A stretch of DNA of 41,969 nt, taken from Sphingobacteriales bacterium (GTDB lineage Bacteria > Bacteroidota > Bacteroidia > Chitinophagales > Chitinophagaceae). Under the pieces are notes generated by a model, which worked only from the letters and a program-made list of their open reading frames with translations, was not told the origin of the DNA and searched no databases. Shown piece after piece: positions 34,507 through 41,969 of the stretch; position 1 is the stretch's first letter; every line of letters starts with the position of its first letter. The position numbers and the translations under genes are program-made. The DNA is taken from assembly GCA_027491165.1 (NCBI GenBank), contig JAIXWS010000037.1, forward strand, positions 1 through 41,969. Direction: 5' to 3'.

Positions 34507-34735
34507 AGTTGTCGTTGCAGGATTGATCAGCTAGCCCATTGCCGAATCAGGTAGCGTATTACAATCAAACACTGGTAATCAAACAGGAGGTCCTATAGTC
34601 CAAGCAACAGGGTATTTGTTAGGCTGGGTCAGCAACAGGAAAGATTAGGATTTATCTCCAAAAAGTGTCGAAATAGACTGTTCAAAAGGTATAGCTATAT
34701 TGTTTTACAGCATATCTACAATAATTAAAAATATT
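34507..34735. other. gap between operons, possible decayed coding sequence
   Basis: This stretch holds no gene with a start. An open stretch at 34538-34648 codes 36 residues ending in GYLLGWVSNRKD, bounded by in-frame stops. It looks protein-like (SNTGNQTGGPI) but has no start codon or match I can name. No RNA gene was recognised. Confidence 0.25.
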
Positions 34736-34738
34736 TTT

Positions 34739-34770
34739 TTTGGTAATTAAGATATCAGCCTTTACTTTTG
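34739..34770 (+). promoter_or_regulatory. promoter of the rplKAJL operon
   Basis: TTTG (34739-34742), a 20-base spacer and TACTTTTG (34763-34770) fit the Bacteroidota consensus fully, as expected for a strong ribosomal promoter. Transcription would begin near 34776, leaving a leader of about 84 bases. Confidence 0.8.
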
Positions 34771-34859
34771 CAATCCAATTCTCAAGATTGCTCTTATATT
34801 AAGTTTGCATTTGGAAGACTTGTTTCATACAATTCGTTAACACCAAAAAAATTAAACAC

Positions 34860-35306
34860 ATGGCAAAAGAAATCACAGGCTATGTAAAGCTGCAATGTAA
34901 AGGCGGCCAAGCAAATCCAGCACCTCCAATCGGGCCAGCACTTGGTTCTAAAGGGGTAAACATTATGGAGTTCTGTAAGCAATTCAATGCAAGAACCCAA
35001 GACAAACCAGGTAAAGTACTTCCTGTTTTAATCACCGTTTATGCCGACAAATCATTTGATTTTGTTATCAAAACACCTCCAGCAGCAGTTCAATTAATGG
35101 AACTTTCTAAAGTTGCTAAAGGTTCAAAAGAGCCAAACCGCTTGAAAGTGGGTAAAGTTACATGGGCTCAAGTAGAAGAAATAGCCAAAGACAAAATGGC
35201 GGATCTTAACTGCTTCACAATGGAAAGCGCTATGAAAATGGTAGCGGGTACAGCACGTAGCATGGGTCTAACTGTTGAAGGCAACGCACCTTGGATGAAT
35301 AACTAA
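34860..35306 (+). CDS. rplK: 50S ribosomal protein L11
   Basis: The 148-residue protein has the N-terminal L11 signature ([28 protein letters not shown] by parts: [19 protein letters not shown]) and the C-terminal rRNA-binding domain with [19 protein letters not shown] and [13 protein letters not shown]11 forms the stalk base of the large subunit and takes part in RelA activation. Start and length are standard. It opens the rplK-rplA-rplJ-rplL operon under a full promoter. nusG and secE, which usually precede it in Bacteroidota, are not upstream here. Confidence 0.98.
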   Translation: MAKEITGYVKLQCKGGQANPAPPIGPALGSKGVNIMEFCKQFNARTQDKPGKVLPVLITVYADKSFDFVIKTPPAAVQLMELSKVAKGSKEPNRLKVGKVTWAQVEEIAKDKMADLNCFTMESAMKMVAGTARSMGLTVEGNAPWMNN

Positions 35307-35345
35307 TCCATCGGCATTTCATTTTATTTCAAAAACATTGTAACA

Positions 35346-36035
35346 ATGGCAATCACTAAAAAAAGAAAAGCCGTAGAGGCTAAAGTAGATAGTAAAAAAT
35401 TCTACTCACTTACTGAAGCTAGTGCTTTAGTAAAAGAATTAAACTGCACCAAATTTGATAGCTCTGTAGACGTGCATATCCGCCTTGGTGTAGATCCTAA
35501 AAAAGCAGACCAAGCATTGCGTGGCACAGTATCTTTACCACATGGTACCGGTAAAACAAAACGCGTTTTGGTATTGTGTACACCCGATAAAGAAGCGGAA
35601 GCAAAAGCTGCAGGTGCTGATTTCGTTGGTTTGGACGAATTTGTTCAAAAAATCGAAAGCGGTTGGACAGATATTGATGTTATTATCGCTACACCGTCGG
35701 TAATGCCTAAAATCGGTAAATTAGGTAAAGTATTAGGTCCTCGTAACTTGATGCCTAACCCTAAGACGGGTACCGTAACCAACGATGTTGCTAATGCAGT
35801 AACAGAAGTTAAAGGTGGTAAAATTGCATTTAAAGTTGATAAAGCAGGTATCATCCACGCATCTGTGGGTCGTGTATCTTTTGACGCAGCTAAACTTGCA
35901 GAAAACATTCAGGAATTAGTGAATACATTGATCAAAATGAAGCCTTCTACCGCTAAAGGTACTTACCTTAAAGGTGTGAGTATGGCCACTTCAATGAGTC
36001 CTGGTGTGATGGTAGATACTAAAACAGTAGCCTAA
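35346..36035 (+). CDS. rplA: 50S ribosomal protein L1
   Basis: The 229-residue protein matches L1 throughout, with the signature region [22 protein letters not shown] (in parts, GKVLGPR and LMPNPKTG) and the C-terminal [18 protein letters not shown]1 forms the mobile L1 stalk that guides deacylated tRNA out of the E site, and in many bacteria it represses its own rplKA mRNA. No L1-binding stem-loop was recognised in the rplK leader. It follows rplK after 39 bases. Confidence 0.98.
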   Translation: MAITKKRKAVEAKVDSKKFYSLTEASALVKELNCTKFDSSVDVHIRLGVDPKKADQALRGTVSLPHGTGKTKRVLVLCTPDKEAEAKAAGADFVGLDEFVQKIESGWTDIDVIIATPSVMPKIGKLGKVLGPRNLMPNPKTGTVTNDVANAVTEVKGGKIAFKVDKAGIIHASVGRVSFDAAKLAENIQELVNTLIKMKPSTAKGTYLKGVSMATSMSPGVMVDTKTVA

Positions 36036-36080
36036 GCCAGCGATTAAAATTTTCCTAAATCATTTAAAAAAATTCAAGCA

Positions 36081-36596
36081 ATGAATACTGCTCAAAAATC
36101 TGAAGCAATAGAACTGTTGAAAGAAAAATTTTCTCAATACAGTAACTTCTATATCACCAACACCGAATCACTTTCGGTAGCCCAAATAGGCAAGCTACGC
36201 AGCGTTTGTTTCGAAAAAAATGTCGAAATGAAAGTAGCAAAGAATACCCTTATCAAAAAGGCGCTACAAAGCCTTAATGATGAGAAATATGCTGGCATCT
36301 ACGAATCTTTACACGGCGTTACAGCCTTGATGTTCTCTGATTCTCCCAAAGAACCAGCAGTAATCATCAGCGCTTTCCGCAGCGAAGAGAAAAATGAAAA
36401 ACCAGTATTGAAGGCAGCCTTTATTGGCGAAGATATTTTCTTGGGCGATGACAAATTGGTTGCGCTTAAAAATATCAAAACCAAAAACGAGCTTATCGGC
36501 GAAGTTATTGGCTTACTTCAATCTCCTGCACGTCGCGTAATTTCTGCTTTGTTGCAGCACGCTGAAGGCAAAGGAGAAACAGCATCTGCAGAATAA
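36081..36596 (+). CDS. rplJ: 50S ribosomal protein L10
   Basis: The 171-residue protein has the L10 N-terminal domain (YITNTESLSVAQIGKLR; MKVAKNTLIKKAL) and a C-terminal helix that carries L7/L12 dimers. It anchors the stalk to 23S rRNA. The gene follows rplA after 45 bases, and rplL follows after 115 bases of AT-rich sequence. No structured L10-binding leader is obvious in either gap. Confidence 0.97.
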   Translation: MNTAQKSEAIELLKEKFSQYSNFYITNTESLSVAQIGKLRSVCFEKNVEMKVAKNTLIKKALQSLNDEKYAGIYESLHGVTALMFSDSPKEPAVIISAFRSEEKNEKPVLKAAFIGEDIFLGDDKLVALKNIKTKNELIGEVIGLLQSPARRVISALLQHAEGKGETASAE

Positions 36597-36711
36597 TTAA
36601 ACCCTGTAGCTGCGCCAGTAAGCAATTATTGGCACTAACAAATTTGGCTTCCAAGCTCGCATAATATTTACAATAACAATTTTTACAAACAACATTTTAA
36701 AAAACATAACA

Positions 36712-37083
36712 ATGGCAGACATTAAATCATTAGCAGAACAATTAGTAAACTTAACGGTAAAAGACGTTCAAGAATTAGCTGACGTTTTGAAAGCAGATTA
36801 CGGTATCGAACCAGCAGCAGCAGCAGTAGTTGTAGCAGCAGGTGGTGGTGGTGCAGCAGCAGCTGAAGAGAAATCATCTTTTGATGTTATCTTGAAAAAT
36901 GCAGGTGCTTCTAAACTAAACGTAGTAAAAGTAGTTAAAGATCTTACTGGTCTTGGACTTAAAGAAGCTAAAGAATTAGTTGATGGTGCACCAAAAGCAA
37001 TCAAAGAAGGTGTAAGCAAAGCTGAAGCTGAAGATATCAAAGCTAAATTGATCGAAGCTGGTGCTGAAGTAGAAGTTGCTTAA
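36712..37083 (+). CDS. rplL: 50S ribosomal protein L7/L12
   Basis: The 123-residue protein has the N-terminal dimerisation domain ([26 protein letters not shown]), an alanine/glycine hinge (residues about 41-53) and the factor-binding C-terminal domain ([44 protein letters not shown]). It recruits translation GTPases to the ribosome. In most Bacteroidota rpoB follows directly. Here the operon ends in a strong hairpin terminator and a convergent thioredoxin gene. Confidence 0.98.
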   Translation: MADIKSLAEQLVNLTVKDVQELADVLKADYGIEPAAAAVVVAAGGGGAAAAEEKSSFDVILKNAGASKLNVVKVVKDLTGLGLKEAKELVDGAPKAIKEGVSKAEAEDIKAKLIEAGAEVEVA

Positions 37084-37108
37084 TTGCATCTCCACTTTTT
37101 AAGTATTA

Positions 37109-37143
37109 TAAAAAAGTCACGCAACAGCGTGACTTTTTTGTTT
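37109..37143. terminator. terminator of the rplKAJL operon (bidirectional)
   Basis: AAAAAGTCACGC-AACA-GCGTGACTTTTT (37111-37138) is a 12-bp perfect stem with flanking A and T tracts. It can also stop the convergent thioredoxin gene. Confidence 0.9.
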
Positions 37144-37163
37144 TTTTTAGTTCATTTTTATTA

Positions 37164-37565
37164 CTACTTCAAGTAATTCACAATCTCATCCTTTTCTACA
37201 TAGCCCACATTTTGCCACATCATAATGCCCTTTTTATACACAAATAGGGTAGGTAAAGCATCAACCGATAGCTCTTTGCAGATGCCAGGATTTTGGTCGG
37301 CATCAATGCGGACAACCACTACTTTATCTTTCATCTCTTCGGCTATCTCCTCTATCGAAGGTTTCATTTTTTTACAAGGACCACACCAGTCGGCATAAAA
37401 ATCTACCAAAACAATCTTATTTGTTTTTAATAAAGCATCATATTTAGCTTTCGTTAGGCCGCTCAATACAGCCGTGTTTGCAGTCTTGTTTTGTCCATTA
37501 GCACAGCTTTGAATAGCCAAGAGCAGAACTAAAACGGGTAGCAGCATTATTTTTTTTATCATCAT
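37164..37565 (-). CDS. thioredoxin-domain lipoprotein
   Basis: The start at ATG 37565 (or the next codon, also ATG) gives 133 residues and a clean lipoprotein signal: MMIKKIMLLPVLVLLLAIQSC, with the lipid cysteine in IQSC. An upstream ATG at 37622 would add a polar segment and spoil the signal. The thioredoxin domain (residues about 35-133) has the WCGPC active site after VLVDFYAD and the cis-proline in VDALPTLFVYKKG. It would reduce disulfides on the periplasmic side of a membrane. It is transcribed away from marR with a 190-base shared upstream region. Confidence 0.88.
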   Translation of the reverse strand: MMIKKIMLLPVLVLLLAIQSCANGQNKTANTAVLSGLTKAKYDALLKTNKIVLVDFYADWCGPCKKMKPSIEEIAEEMKDKVVVVRIDADQNPGICKELSVDALPTLFVYKKGIMMWQNVGYVEKDEIVNYLK

Positions 37566-37705
37566 TAGCTTAGTTATTTCTGTTCGATTTTTATCTATGC
37601 AATGATAAGCCGAACACTTCATTATCCCTTGTTTAGGGAGATTTTATTTAAAAGTCTTTTTTGTTTGGAGCACAATAGGCTTGTCCATTGTTCTAATTAG
37701 TTCGT

Positions 37706-37738
37706 ATTGCTAACTGTTAGTATTTTTAACTACTTTTG
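37706..37738 (+). promoter_or_regulatory. marR operon promoter with embedded operator-like palindrome
   Basis: TACTTTTG (37731-37738) is an exact -7 box, 18 bases before the marR start. ATTG (37706-37709) is a fair -33 element, 21 bases upstream. Between them lies the perfect palindrome CTAAC-T-GTTAG (37710-37720), a likely site for MarR to block its own promoter. Confidence 0.6.
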
Positions 37739-37755
37739 AAGGATAGAATTGTCCT

Positions 37756-38241
37756 ATGGCCGAAAATATTTGTTCTTTTTTACCCTTTGGTCGTTCCTTG
37801 GCCATCCTTACCAAAAGCTATTTTGGTGCATTAGCCAAGCGGCTAGAGCATTTAGAGATAGAACGGTACTATTCAATTTTAATCATCATTCACAAAAGCG
37901 ATATCGTTTGCACCCAACATTATATTGGCGAACAACTGAAAATTGACAAGGTGTCGATGGTGCGGATGATTGATTATTTAATCAAAAAGGGATTTGTGAA
38001 AAAGATTCAAAACCCTAACGACCGCCGCGAGTATTTTATTGAACTCACAGCAAAAGCTACACAGCTCATGCCCGAATTGTATGCGGCTATTGATGAGGTC
38101 AATAAAGCCGCATTAAAGGGTTTGACCAAAGAACAACAGAAAATGCTCTATGAAAATATTGCTTCCATTCAATCCAATTTAGACAGCCTGCCTTCCGAAA
38201 AAATCTTTATCAATTACAAAACATCGAACAAAAAAATATGA
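37756..38241 (+). CDS. MarR-family transcriptional regulator
   Basis: The 161-residue protein is a MarR-type winged helix. Helices around residues 20-60 form part of the dimer core (LEHLEIERYYSILIII). The DNA-binding part (about 50-110) has IGEQLKIDKVSMVRMIDYLIKKGFV as helix-turn-helix and QNPNDRREYFIELT as wing, with the conserved DRR. MarR proteins usually repress adjacent efflux genes and let go on binding a drug or phenolic. The stop overlaps the adaptor start (ATGA), so the regulator is the first gene of the efflux operon and probably controls itself. The ATG at 37756 follows the promoter by 18 bases. Confidence 0.9.
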   Translation: MAENICSFLPFGRSLAILTKSYFGALAKRLEHLEIERYYSILIIIHKSDIVCTQHYIGEQLKIDKVSMVRMIDYLIKKGFVKKIQNPNDRREYFIELTAKATQLMPELYAAIDEVNKAALKGLTKEQQKMLYENIASIQSNLDSLPSEKIFINYKTSNKKI

Positions 38242-39299
38242 AGCCCAAAAGTATTATCATCATCATAAGCATCATTGCTGCACTTGCCCTCATCAAGATT
38301 TTCTTTTTTAAAAATGAAAATACAGAGGGGCAAAAAGGGGGTATAAAAAACAATCAACCCATTAATGTAACCGGCTATGTTGTAAGCTCGCGCTTGTTAG
38401 AAAACAAATTGTTTTCTTCAGGTACGGTTACCGCCAACGAAGAGGTTGAATTAAGACCCGAAGTTTCGGGAAAGCTAATCGCCATCTATTTTAAAGAAGG
38501 AAGCACGGTGCGCCAAGGCTCATTGCTAGCCAAAATCAATGATGCCGATTTGCAAGCACAGTTGCGCAAATTGCAATTGCAATATAAACTAGCCAAAGAA
38601 CGAGAAGCAAGACTGAAAGGGCTTTTGGATATTAATGGGGTGAGCCAAGAAGAATATGATGCTATCGTTAACCAATCGCAAACCATCAATGCCGATATGG
38701 ATTTTACCCGTGCGCAAATTGCCAAAACAGAAATTCGTGCCCCCTTTGATGGCAAAATAGGTTTGAAGCAAAAAAGTGTTGGTAGCTATGTGAGCGGTTT
38801 GGATGTGATCGCTAAAATCCAACAAGTGAATTTGTTGAAAGTTGATTTTACAGTTCCCGAGCGCTACTCATCAGTGGTTTCGGTGGGCGATATCATTCAT
38901 TTTTCGGTAGATAATAAAGCAGAGCAGCACGAAGCAAAGGTTTTTGCTATAGAGCCGCGAATTGACGAACAAACCCGAAACATCAATATTCGTGCGGTTT
39001 TTAATAATGTAGGCTCGGTCATTTTTCCGGGAGCCTTTGCCAAAATAGAATTGATGGCTAGCAAAAAAGAAGCCTCCATAATGATACCTACCGAAGCCGT
39101 TATTCCAGAATTGAAAGGCAAAAAAGTATTTGTGAGTAAAGGCGGAAAAGCCACGCCTTTAAAGGTGCAAACGGGTACCCGAGAGGATGCTACTATTGAA
39201 ATTATCAGCGGACTAAGTGTAGGCGATACGGTTATTACTACAGGAATGATGTCGCTTAAACCTGATGCTGAAGTAAAAATAATGAGTTTCAAAAAATAA
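38238..39299 (+). CDS. RND efflux periplasmic adaptor (HlyD/AcrA family)
   Basis: The 353-residue protein has an N-terminal membrane anchor (IIIIISIIAALALIKIFFF, about 5-23). A lipoyl/barrel-sandwich half follows (VELRPEVSGKLIAIYFKEGSTVRQGSLLAKI, in parts), then a helical hairpin (about 105-150), the second lipoyl half (IRAPFDGKIGLKQKSVGSYV, in parts) and a beta-barrel with membrane-proximal domain to the end (LSVGDTVITTGMMSLKPDAEV). It links the inner-membrane RND pump to an outer-membrane channel. It is translationally coupled to marR by a 4-base overlap and precedes the pump gene by 13 bases. No TolC-like gene is visible before the window ends. Confidence 0.93.
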   Translation: MKPKSIIIIISIIAALALIKIFFFKNENTEGQKGGIKNNQPINVTGYVVSSRLLENKLFSSGTVTANEEVELRPEVSGKLIAIYFKEGSTVRQGSLLAKINDADLQAQLRKLQLQYKLAKEREARLKGLLDINGVSQEEYDAIVNQSQTINADMDFTRAQIAKTEIRAPFDGKIGLKQKSVGSYVSGLDVIAKIQQVNLLKVDFTVPERYSSVVSVGDIIHFSVDNKAEQHEAKVFAIEPRIDEQTRNINIRAVFNNVGSVIFPGAFAKIELMASKKEASIMIPTEAVIPELKGKKVFVSKGGKATPLKVQTGTREDATIEIISGLSVGDTVITTGMMSLKPDAEVKIMSFKK

Positions 39300-39312
39300 G
39301 ACTTTAAGACGA

Positions 39313-41969
39313 ATGAATTTATCATCAACAAGTATCAATAGGCCTGTGCTGGCTATAGTGATGAATATTGTCATTATACTCTTTGGCGCTATTGGCTACA
39401 CTTTTTTGGGGGTTCGCGAATTTCCCTCTATCGACCCACCCATCATTACGGTGCGCACCAACTATGCTGGCGCCAATGCCGATGTGGTAGAGTCGCAGAT
39501 TACCGAACCGCTTGAAAAGGCTATCAATGGCATTGATGGTGTGCGCACCATTTCCTCGGCGAGCAACCAAGGCTCTAGTGTCATTACAGTAGAATTTAAT
39601 TTGAGCGCAAACCTCGAAGCTGCTGCCAATGATGTACGGGATAAAGTATCACAAGCAGTACGCCAATTGCCCCAAGACATTGATGGATTGCCTACGGTTA
39701 CCAAGTCGGATGCCAACTCCGATGCGATTTTATCGCTCACCTTGGAATCGGACACCCGCACACAATTAGAGGTGAGTGACTTTGCTGAAAATGTGTTAGC
39801 AGAGCGTTTACAAACCATTCCGGGTGTCAGTAATATTCAAATTTGGGGACAGAAAAAATATGCGATGAGGCTTTGGCTGGACCCCGTTCGGCTTTCTTCT
39901 TATGGGCTTACCCCACAAGACATAAGAGCGGCATTGGACAAGGAGAATGTAGAATTGCCTTCTGGTAAAATTGCTGGAAATACGACAGAGCTGGCATTAA
40001 ATACTGTTGGTCGATTAAAAACGGAAGATGATTTCAATAATTTAATTCTTAAAAATGAAGGGGATAAAGTCATCCGTTTCAAAGATATTGGCACGGCAGC
40101 TTTAGGGCCTGAAAATGAAGAAACCATTTTGCGCCAATCGGGAACACCTATGATAGGATTGGCTTTGGTGCCGCAGCCGGGTGCGAATTATCTCGAGATT
40201 TCAGAAGAGTTTTATAAAAGATTAGAACAAATCAAAAAGGATTTGCCTAAAGATTTTAAAGTAGATATTGCCCTTGATAATACCCTTTTCATCAAAAAGT
40301 CGATTACAGAGGTCATGGAAACCTTGGCCATTGCCATTGTGCTCGTAATCATCATTATCTATTTGTTTTTCCGCGATTGGTTGATTGCCTTTCGTCCCTT
40401 AATTGATATTCCTGTCTCCCTGATTGGTGCCTTTTTTATCATGTACATCATGGGCTATTCCGTTAATGTATTGACCCTTTTGGCCATCGTTTTGGCAACA
40501 GGATTAGTCGTCGATGATGGGATTGTCGTTACCGAAAATATTTATAAAAAAATAGAGGAGGGTATGAGCCCTATGGAGGCTGCACATAAAGGTTCCAAGG
40601 AAATTTACTTTGCTGTCATTTCTACTTCTATCACTTTGGCAGCGGTGTTTATGCCCGTTATTTTTCTCGAAGGTTTTGTAGGTCGTTTGTTTCGAGAGTT
40701 TGGGGTAATTATTGCAGGTGCTGTTTTGATTTCGGCATTTGTATCGCTCACGCTGACACCCATGCTCAATGCGCGAATGGTCAAAAAGAATCCAAAGAAG
40801 AGCAAATTCTATGAAGCTACGGAGCCTTTCTTTGTTAATATGACGAATGCTTATAGCGATACGTTGAAGTCTTTTCTGAAAAAACGTTGGATGGCTATTG
40901 CTATTTTATGTGGCGCCATTGTATTGATAATAGGATTGGGCAGTACGCTCAAAAATGAACTCTCACCACTCGAAGACCGCAATTGGATGCGCGTTCAAGT
41001 AACTGCCCCAGAGGGTTCGTCTTATGAGTATACGGATGATTTTATTCAATCATTTACCCAATTTGTAGAAGATTCCATCCCCGAAAAGAGGGTATTGCTC
41101 ACTGTTACAGCGCCGGGATTTGCCGGTTCTGGTGCCGTAAATACCGGTTTTATCCGCTTAGCATTGACCGATGCTAGCCAACGTACACGAAGCCAACAGC
41201 AGATTGCTAATTATGTGGCCAAAAATTCGAGCAATTTCCCACAGGGTAAATTATTCGTGATACAAGAACAAACGATTTCTGCTGGTGGTCGCGGTGGTTT
41301 ACCCGTACAGTTTGTTTTGCAAACACCCAATTTTGAAAAACTAAAGGAGAAGCTTCCTTTGTTTTTGGAAGAGGCCAATAAGAATCCAGTTTTCCAAGGT
41401 GTGGATGTCAATTTGAAGTTTAATAAACCTGAATTGAACATTTCCATCGACCGCGATAAAGCGAAAAACTTAGGTATTTCGGTTGCCGATATTGCCCAGA
41501 CATTGCAGTTGGCCTTGAGCGGGCAACGCTTTAATTATTTTACGATGAATGGCAAGCAATACCAGGTTATTGGCCAATTTGATAGAAGTAATAGAGATGA
41601 AGTTTTAGACATTCAATCGCTTTACTTGCGCAACGCTGCGGGCGAATTAATACAGTTAGACAATATCGTTAGTTTTAATGAGGCTAGTTCTCCGCCCCAA
41701 TTGTATCATTATAATCGCTATCAATCGGCAACGATTTCAGCAGGTCTAGCACCCGGCAAAACAGTGGGTGATGGTATTAAGGAAATGGAGCAAATTGCCG
41801 ACAAGATTTTGGATGATAGTTTTACCACCGCCCTTACCGGTGCGTCGCGCGATTTTGCTGAAAGTTCTTCTAATATCTTGTTTGCCTTTTTGCTAGCCTT
41901 GCTCTTGATTTATCTAGTATTGTCTGCCCAATTCGAAAGTTTTATTGATCCTTTTATCATTATGCTTAC
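39313..41969 (+). CDS. RND multidrug efflux permease (AcrB/MexB-like), 3' end beyond the window
   Basis: The frame from ATG 39313 stays open to the last base and codes 885 residues of an expected 1,020-1,050. It begins with MNLSSTSINRPVLAIVMNIVIILFG, as RND pumps do (INRPV, first transmembrane helix). The porter domain has FPSIDPPIITVRTNYAGA and EFNLSANLEAAANDVRDKV. Transmembrane helix 4 carries the proton-relay aspartates D401 and D402 (GLVVDDGIVVTENIY). A second porter repeat follows, and the window stops in the second membrane half (SAQFESFIDPF). It exports hydrophobic compounds with proton antiport together with the adaptor. The sequence resembles multidrug RNDs rather than metal CusA types. 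The lack of the C-terminus is only due to the window edge. Confidence 0.93.
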   Translation, partial: MNLSSTSINRPVLAIVMNIVIILFGAIGYTFLGVREFPSIDPPIITVRTNYAGANADVVESQITEPLEKAINGIDGVRTISSASNQGSSVITVEFNLSANLEAAANDVRDKVSQAVRQLPQDIDGLPTVTKSDANSDAILSLTLESDTRTQLEVSDFAENVLAERLQTIPGVSNIQIWGQKKYAMRLWLDPVRLSSYGLTPQDIRAALDKENVELPSGKIAGNTTELALNTVGRLKTEDDFNNLILKNEGDKVIRFKDIGTAALGPENEETILRQSGTPMIGLALVPQPGANYLEISEEFYKRLEQIKKDLPKDFKVDIALDNTLFIKKSITEVMETLAIAIVLVIIIIYLFFRDWLIAFRPLIDIPVSLIGAFFIMYIMGYSVNVLTLLAIVLATGLVVDDGIVVTENIYKKIEEGMSPMEAAHKGSKEIYFAVISTSITLAAVFMPVIFLEGFVGRLFREFGVIIAGAVLISAFVSLTLTPMLNARMVKKNPKKSKFYEATEPFFVNMTNAYSDTLKSFLKKRWMAIAILCGAIVLIIGLGSTLKNELSPLEDRNWMRVQVTAPEGSSYEYTDDFIQSFTQFVEDSIPEKRVLLTVTAPGFAGSGAVNTGFIRLALTDASQRTRSQQQIANYVAKNSSNFPQGKLFVIQEQTISAGGRGGLPVQFVLQTPNFEKLKEKLPLFLEEANKNPVFQGVDVNLKFNKPELNISIDRDKAKNLGISVADIAQTLQLALSGQRFNYFTMNGKQYQVIGQFDRSNRDEVLDIQSLYLRNAAGELIQLDNIVSFNEASSPPQLYHYNRYQSATISAGLAPGKTVGDGIKEMEQIADKILDDSFTTALTGASRDFAESSSNILFAFLLALLLIYLVLSAQFESFIDPFIIML

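Noticed and set aside
34776-34859. L1 autoregulatory RNA structure in the rplK leader
   Set aside because: No stem-loop resembling the L1 binding site could be drawn in this AT-rich leader.
1-41969. CRISPR arrays, insertion sequences, prophage or integrase genes
   Set aside because: No regularly spaced direct repeats of 24-40 bases, transposase, integrase or phage structural gene was seen. The only tandem repeats are the protein-coding PAKK tract and the short degenerate repeats.

Overview
The window reads as a chromosomal segment of a Bacteroidota bacterium, most like Chitinophagaceae or another Sphingobacteriia/Saprospiria-type lineage. The evidence is: a fused LpxC-FabZ protein; three secreted proteins ending in type IX secretion (T9SS) sorting domains; a GldA-type ABC ATPase; a long-form IleS; AT-rich leaders without strong Shine-Dalgarno sites; and promoters of the Bacteroidota type (TTTG, about 19 bases, TAnnTTTG). 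Several of these promoters are near-perfect. No phage, insertion sequence, CRISPR array or obvious island is seen. This is mostly core genome with small accessory patches.

Layout. 1-2.2 kb: a four-helix-bundle (23S-IVS/Avd-like) gene wrapped in degenerate GTTTAAAGTGGAAA repeats, then a TlpA-like thioredoxin protein whose signal-peptide region carries an inverted copy of the same repeat. 2.2-9 kb: single genes (T9SS surface protein, SDR oxidoreductase, tRNA-Ser, MsrA lipoprotein, GlcNAc-kinase-like protein, MscS channel, methyltransferase). 9-14.7 kb, minus strand: POT peptide transporter, then the lipid A operon lpxD - lpxC/fabZ - lpxA - ABC ATPase. 14.9-18 kb, plus strand: gldA, acyl-CoA carboxylase beta subunit, MmcQ/YjbR protein. 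18-31 kb, minus strand: tRNA-Gly/tRNA-Leu, M36 metallopeptidase (T9SS), hscA, a DUF3050 protein, atpG alone, a histone-like/DksA fusion behind ileS, and a DUF4262 protein. 31.4-34.4 kb: an HxlR regulator, a PNGase F-like T9SS protein and a lipoprotein in one apparent operon. 34.7-37.1 kb: rplK-rplA-rplJ-rplL with a strong promoter and terminator. 37.2-42 kb: a thioredoxin lipoprotein, then marR - adaptor - RND pump, cut by the window edge.

How they work together. The lpx genes make the first steps of lipid A, with FabZ supplying fatty-acid elongation from the same polypeptide. The T9SS cargo proteins are exported and anchored or released at the cell surface. MarR probably controls its own RND efflux operon through a palindrome lying between its promoter elements. 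Two core operons look rearranged: rplKAJL lacks nusG upstream and rpoBC downstream, and atpG lacks atpA.

The items most worth following up are the roughly thirty-repeat PAKK tail fused to a cysteine-poor DksA domain, the PNGase F-like operon, the repeat-flanked four-helix gene, and the ABC ATPase without Q-loop and H-loop residues that overlaps lpxA.
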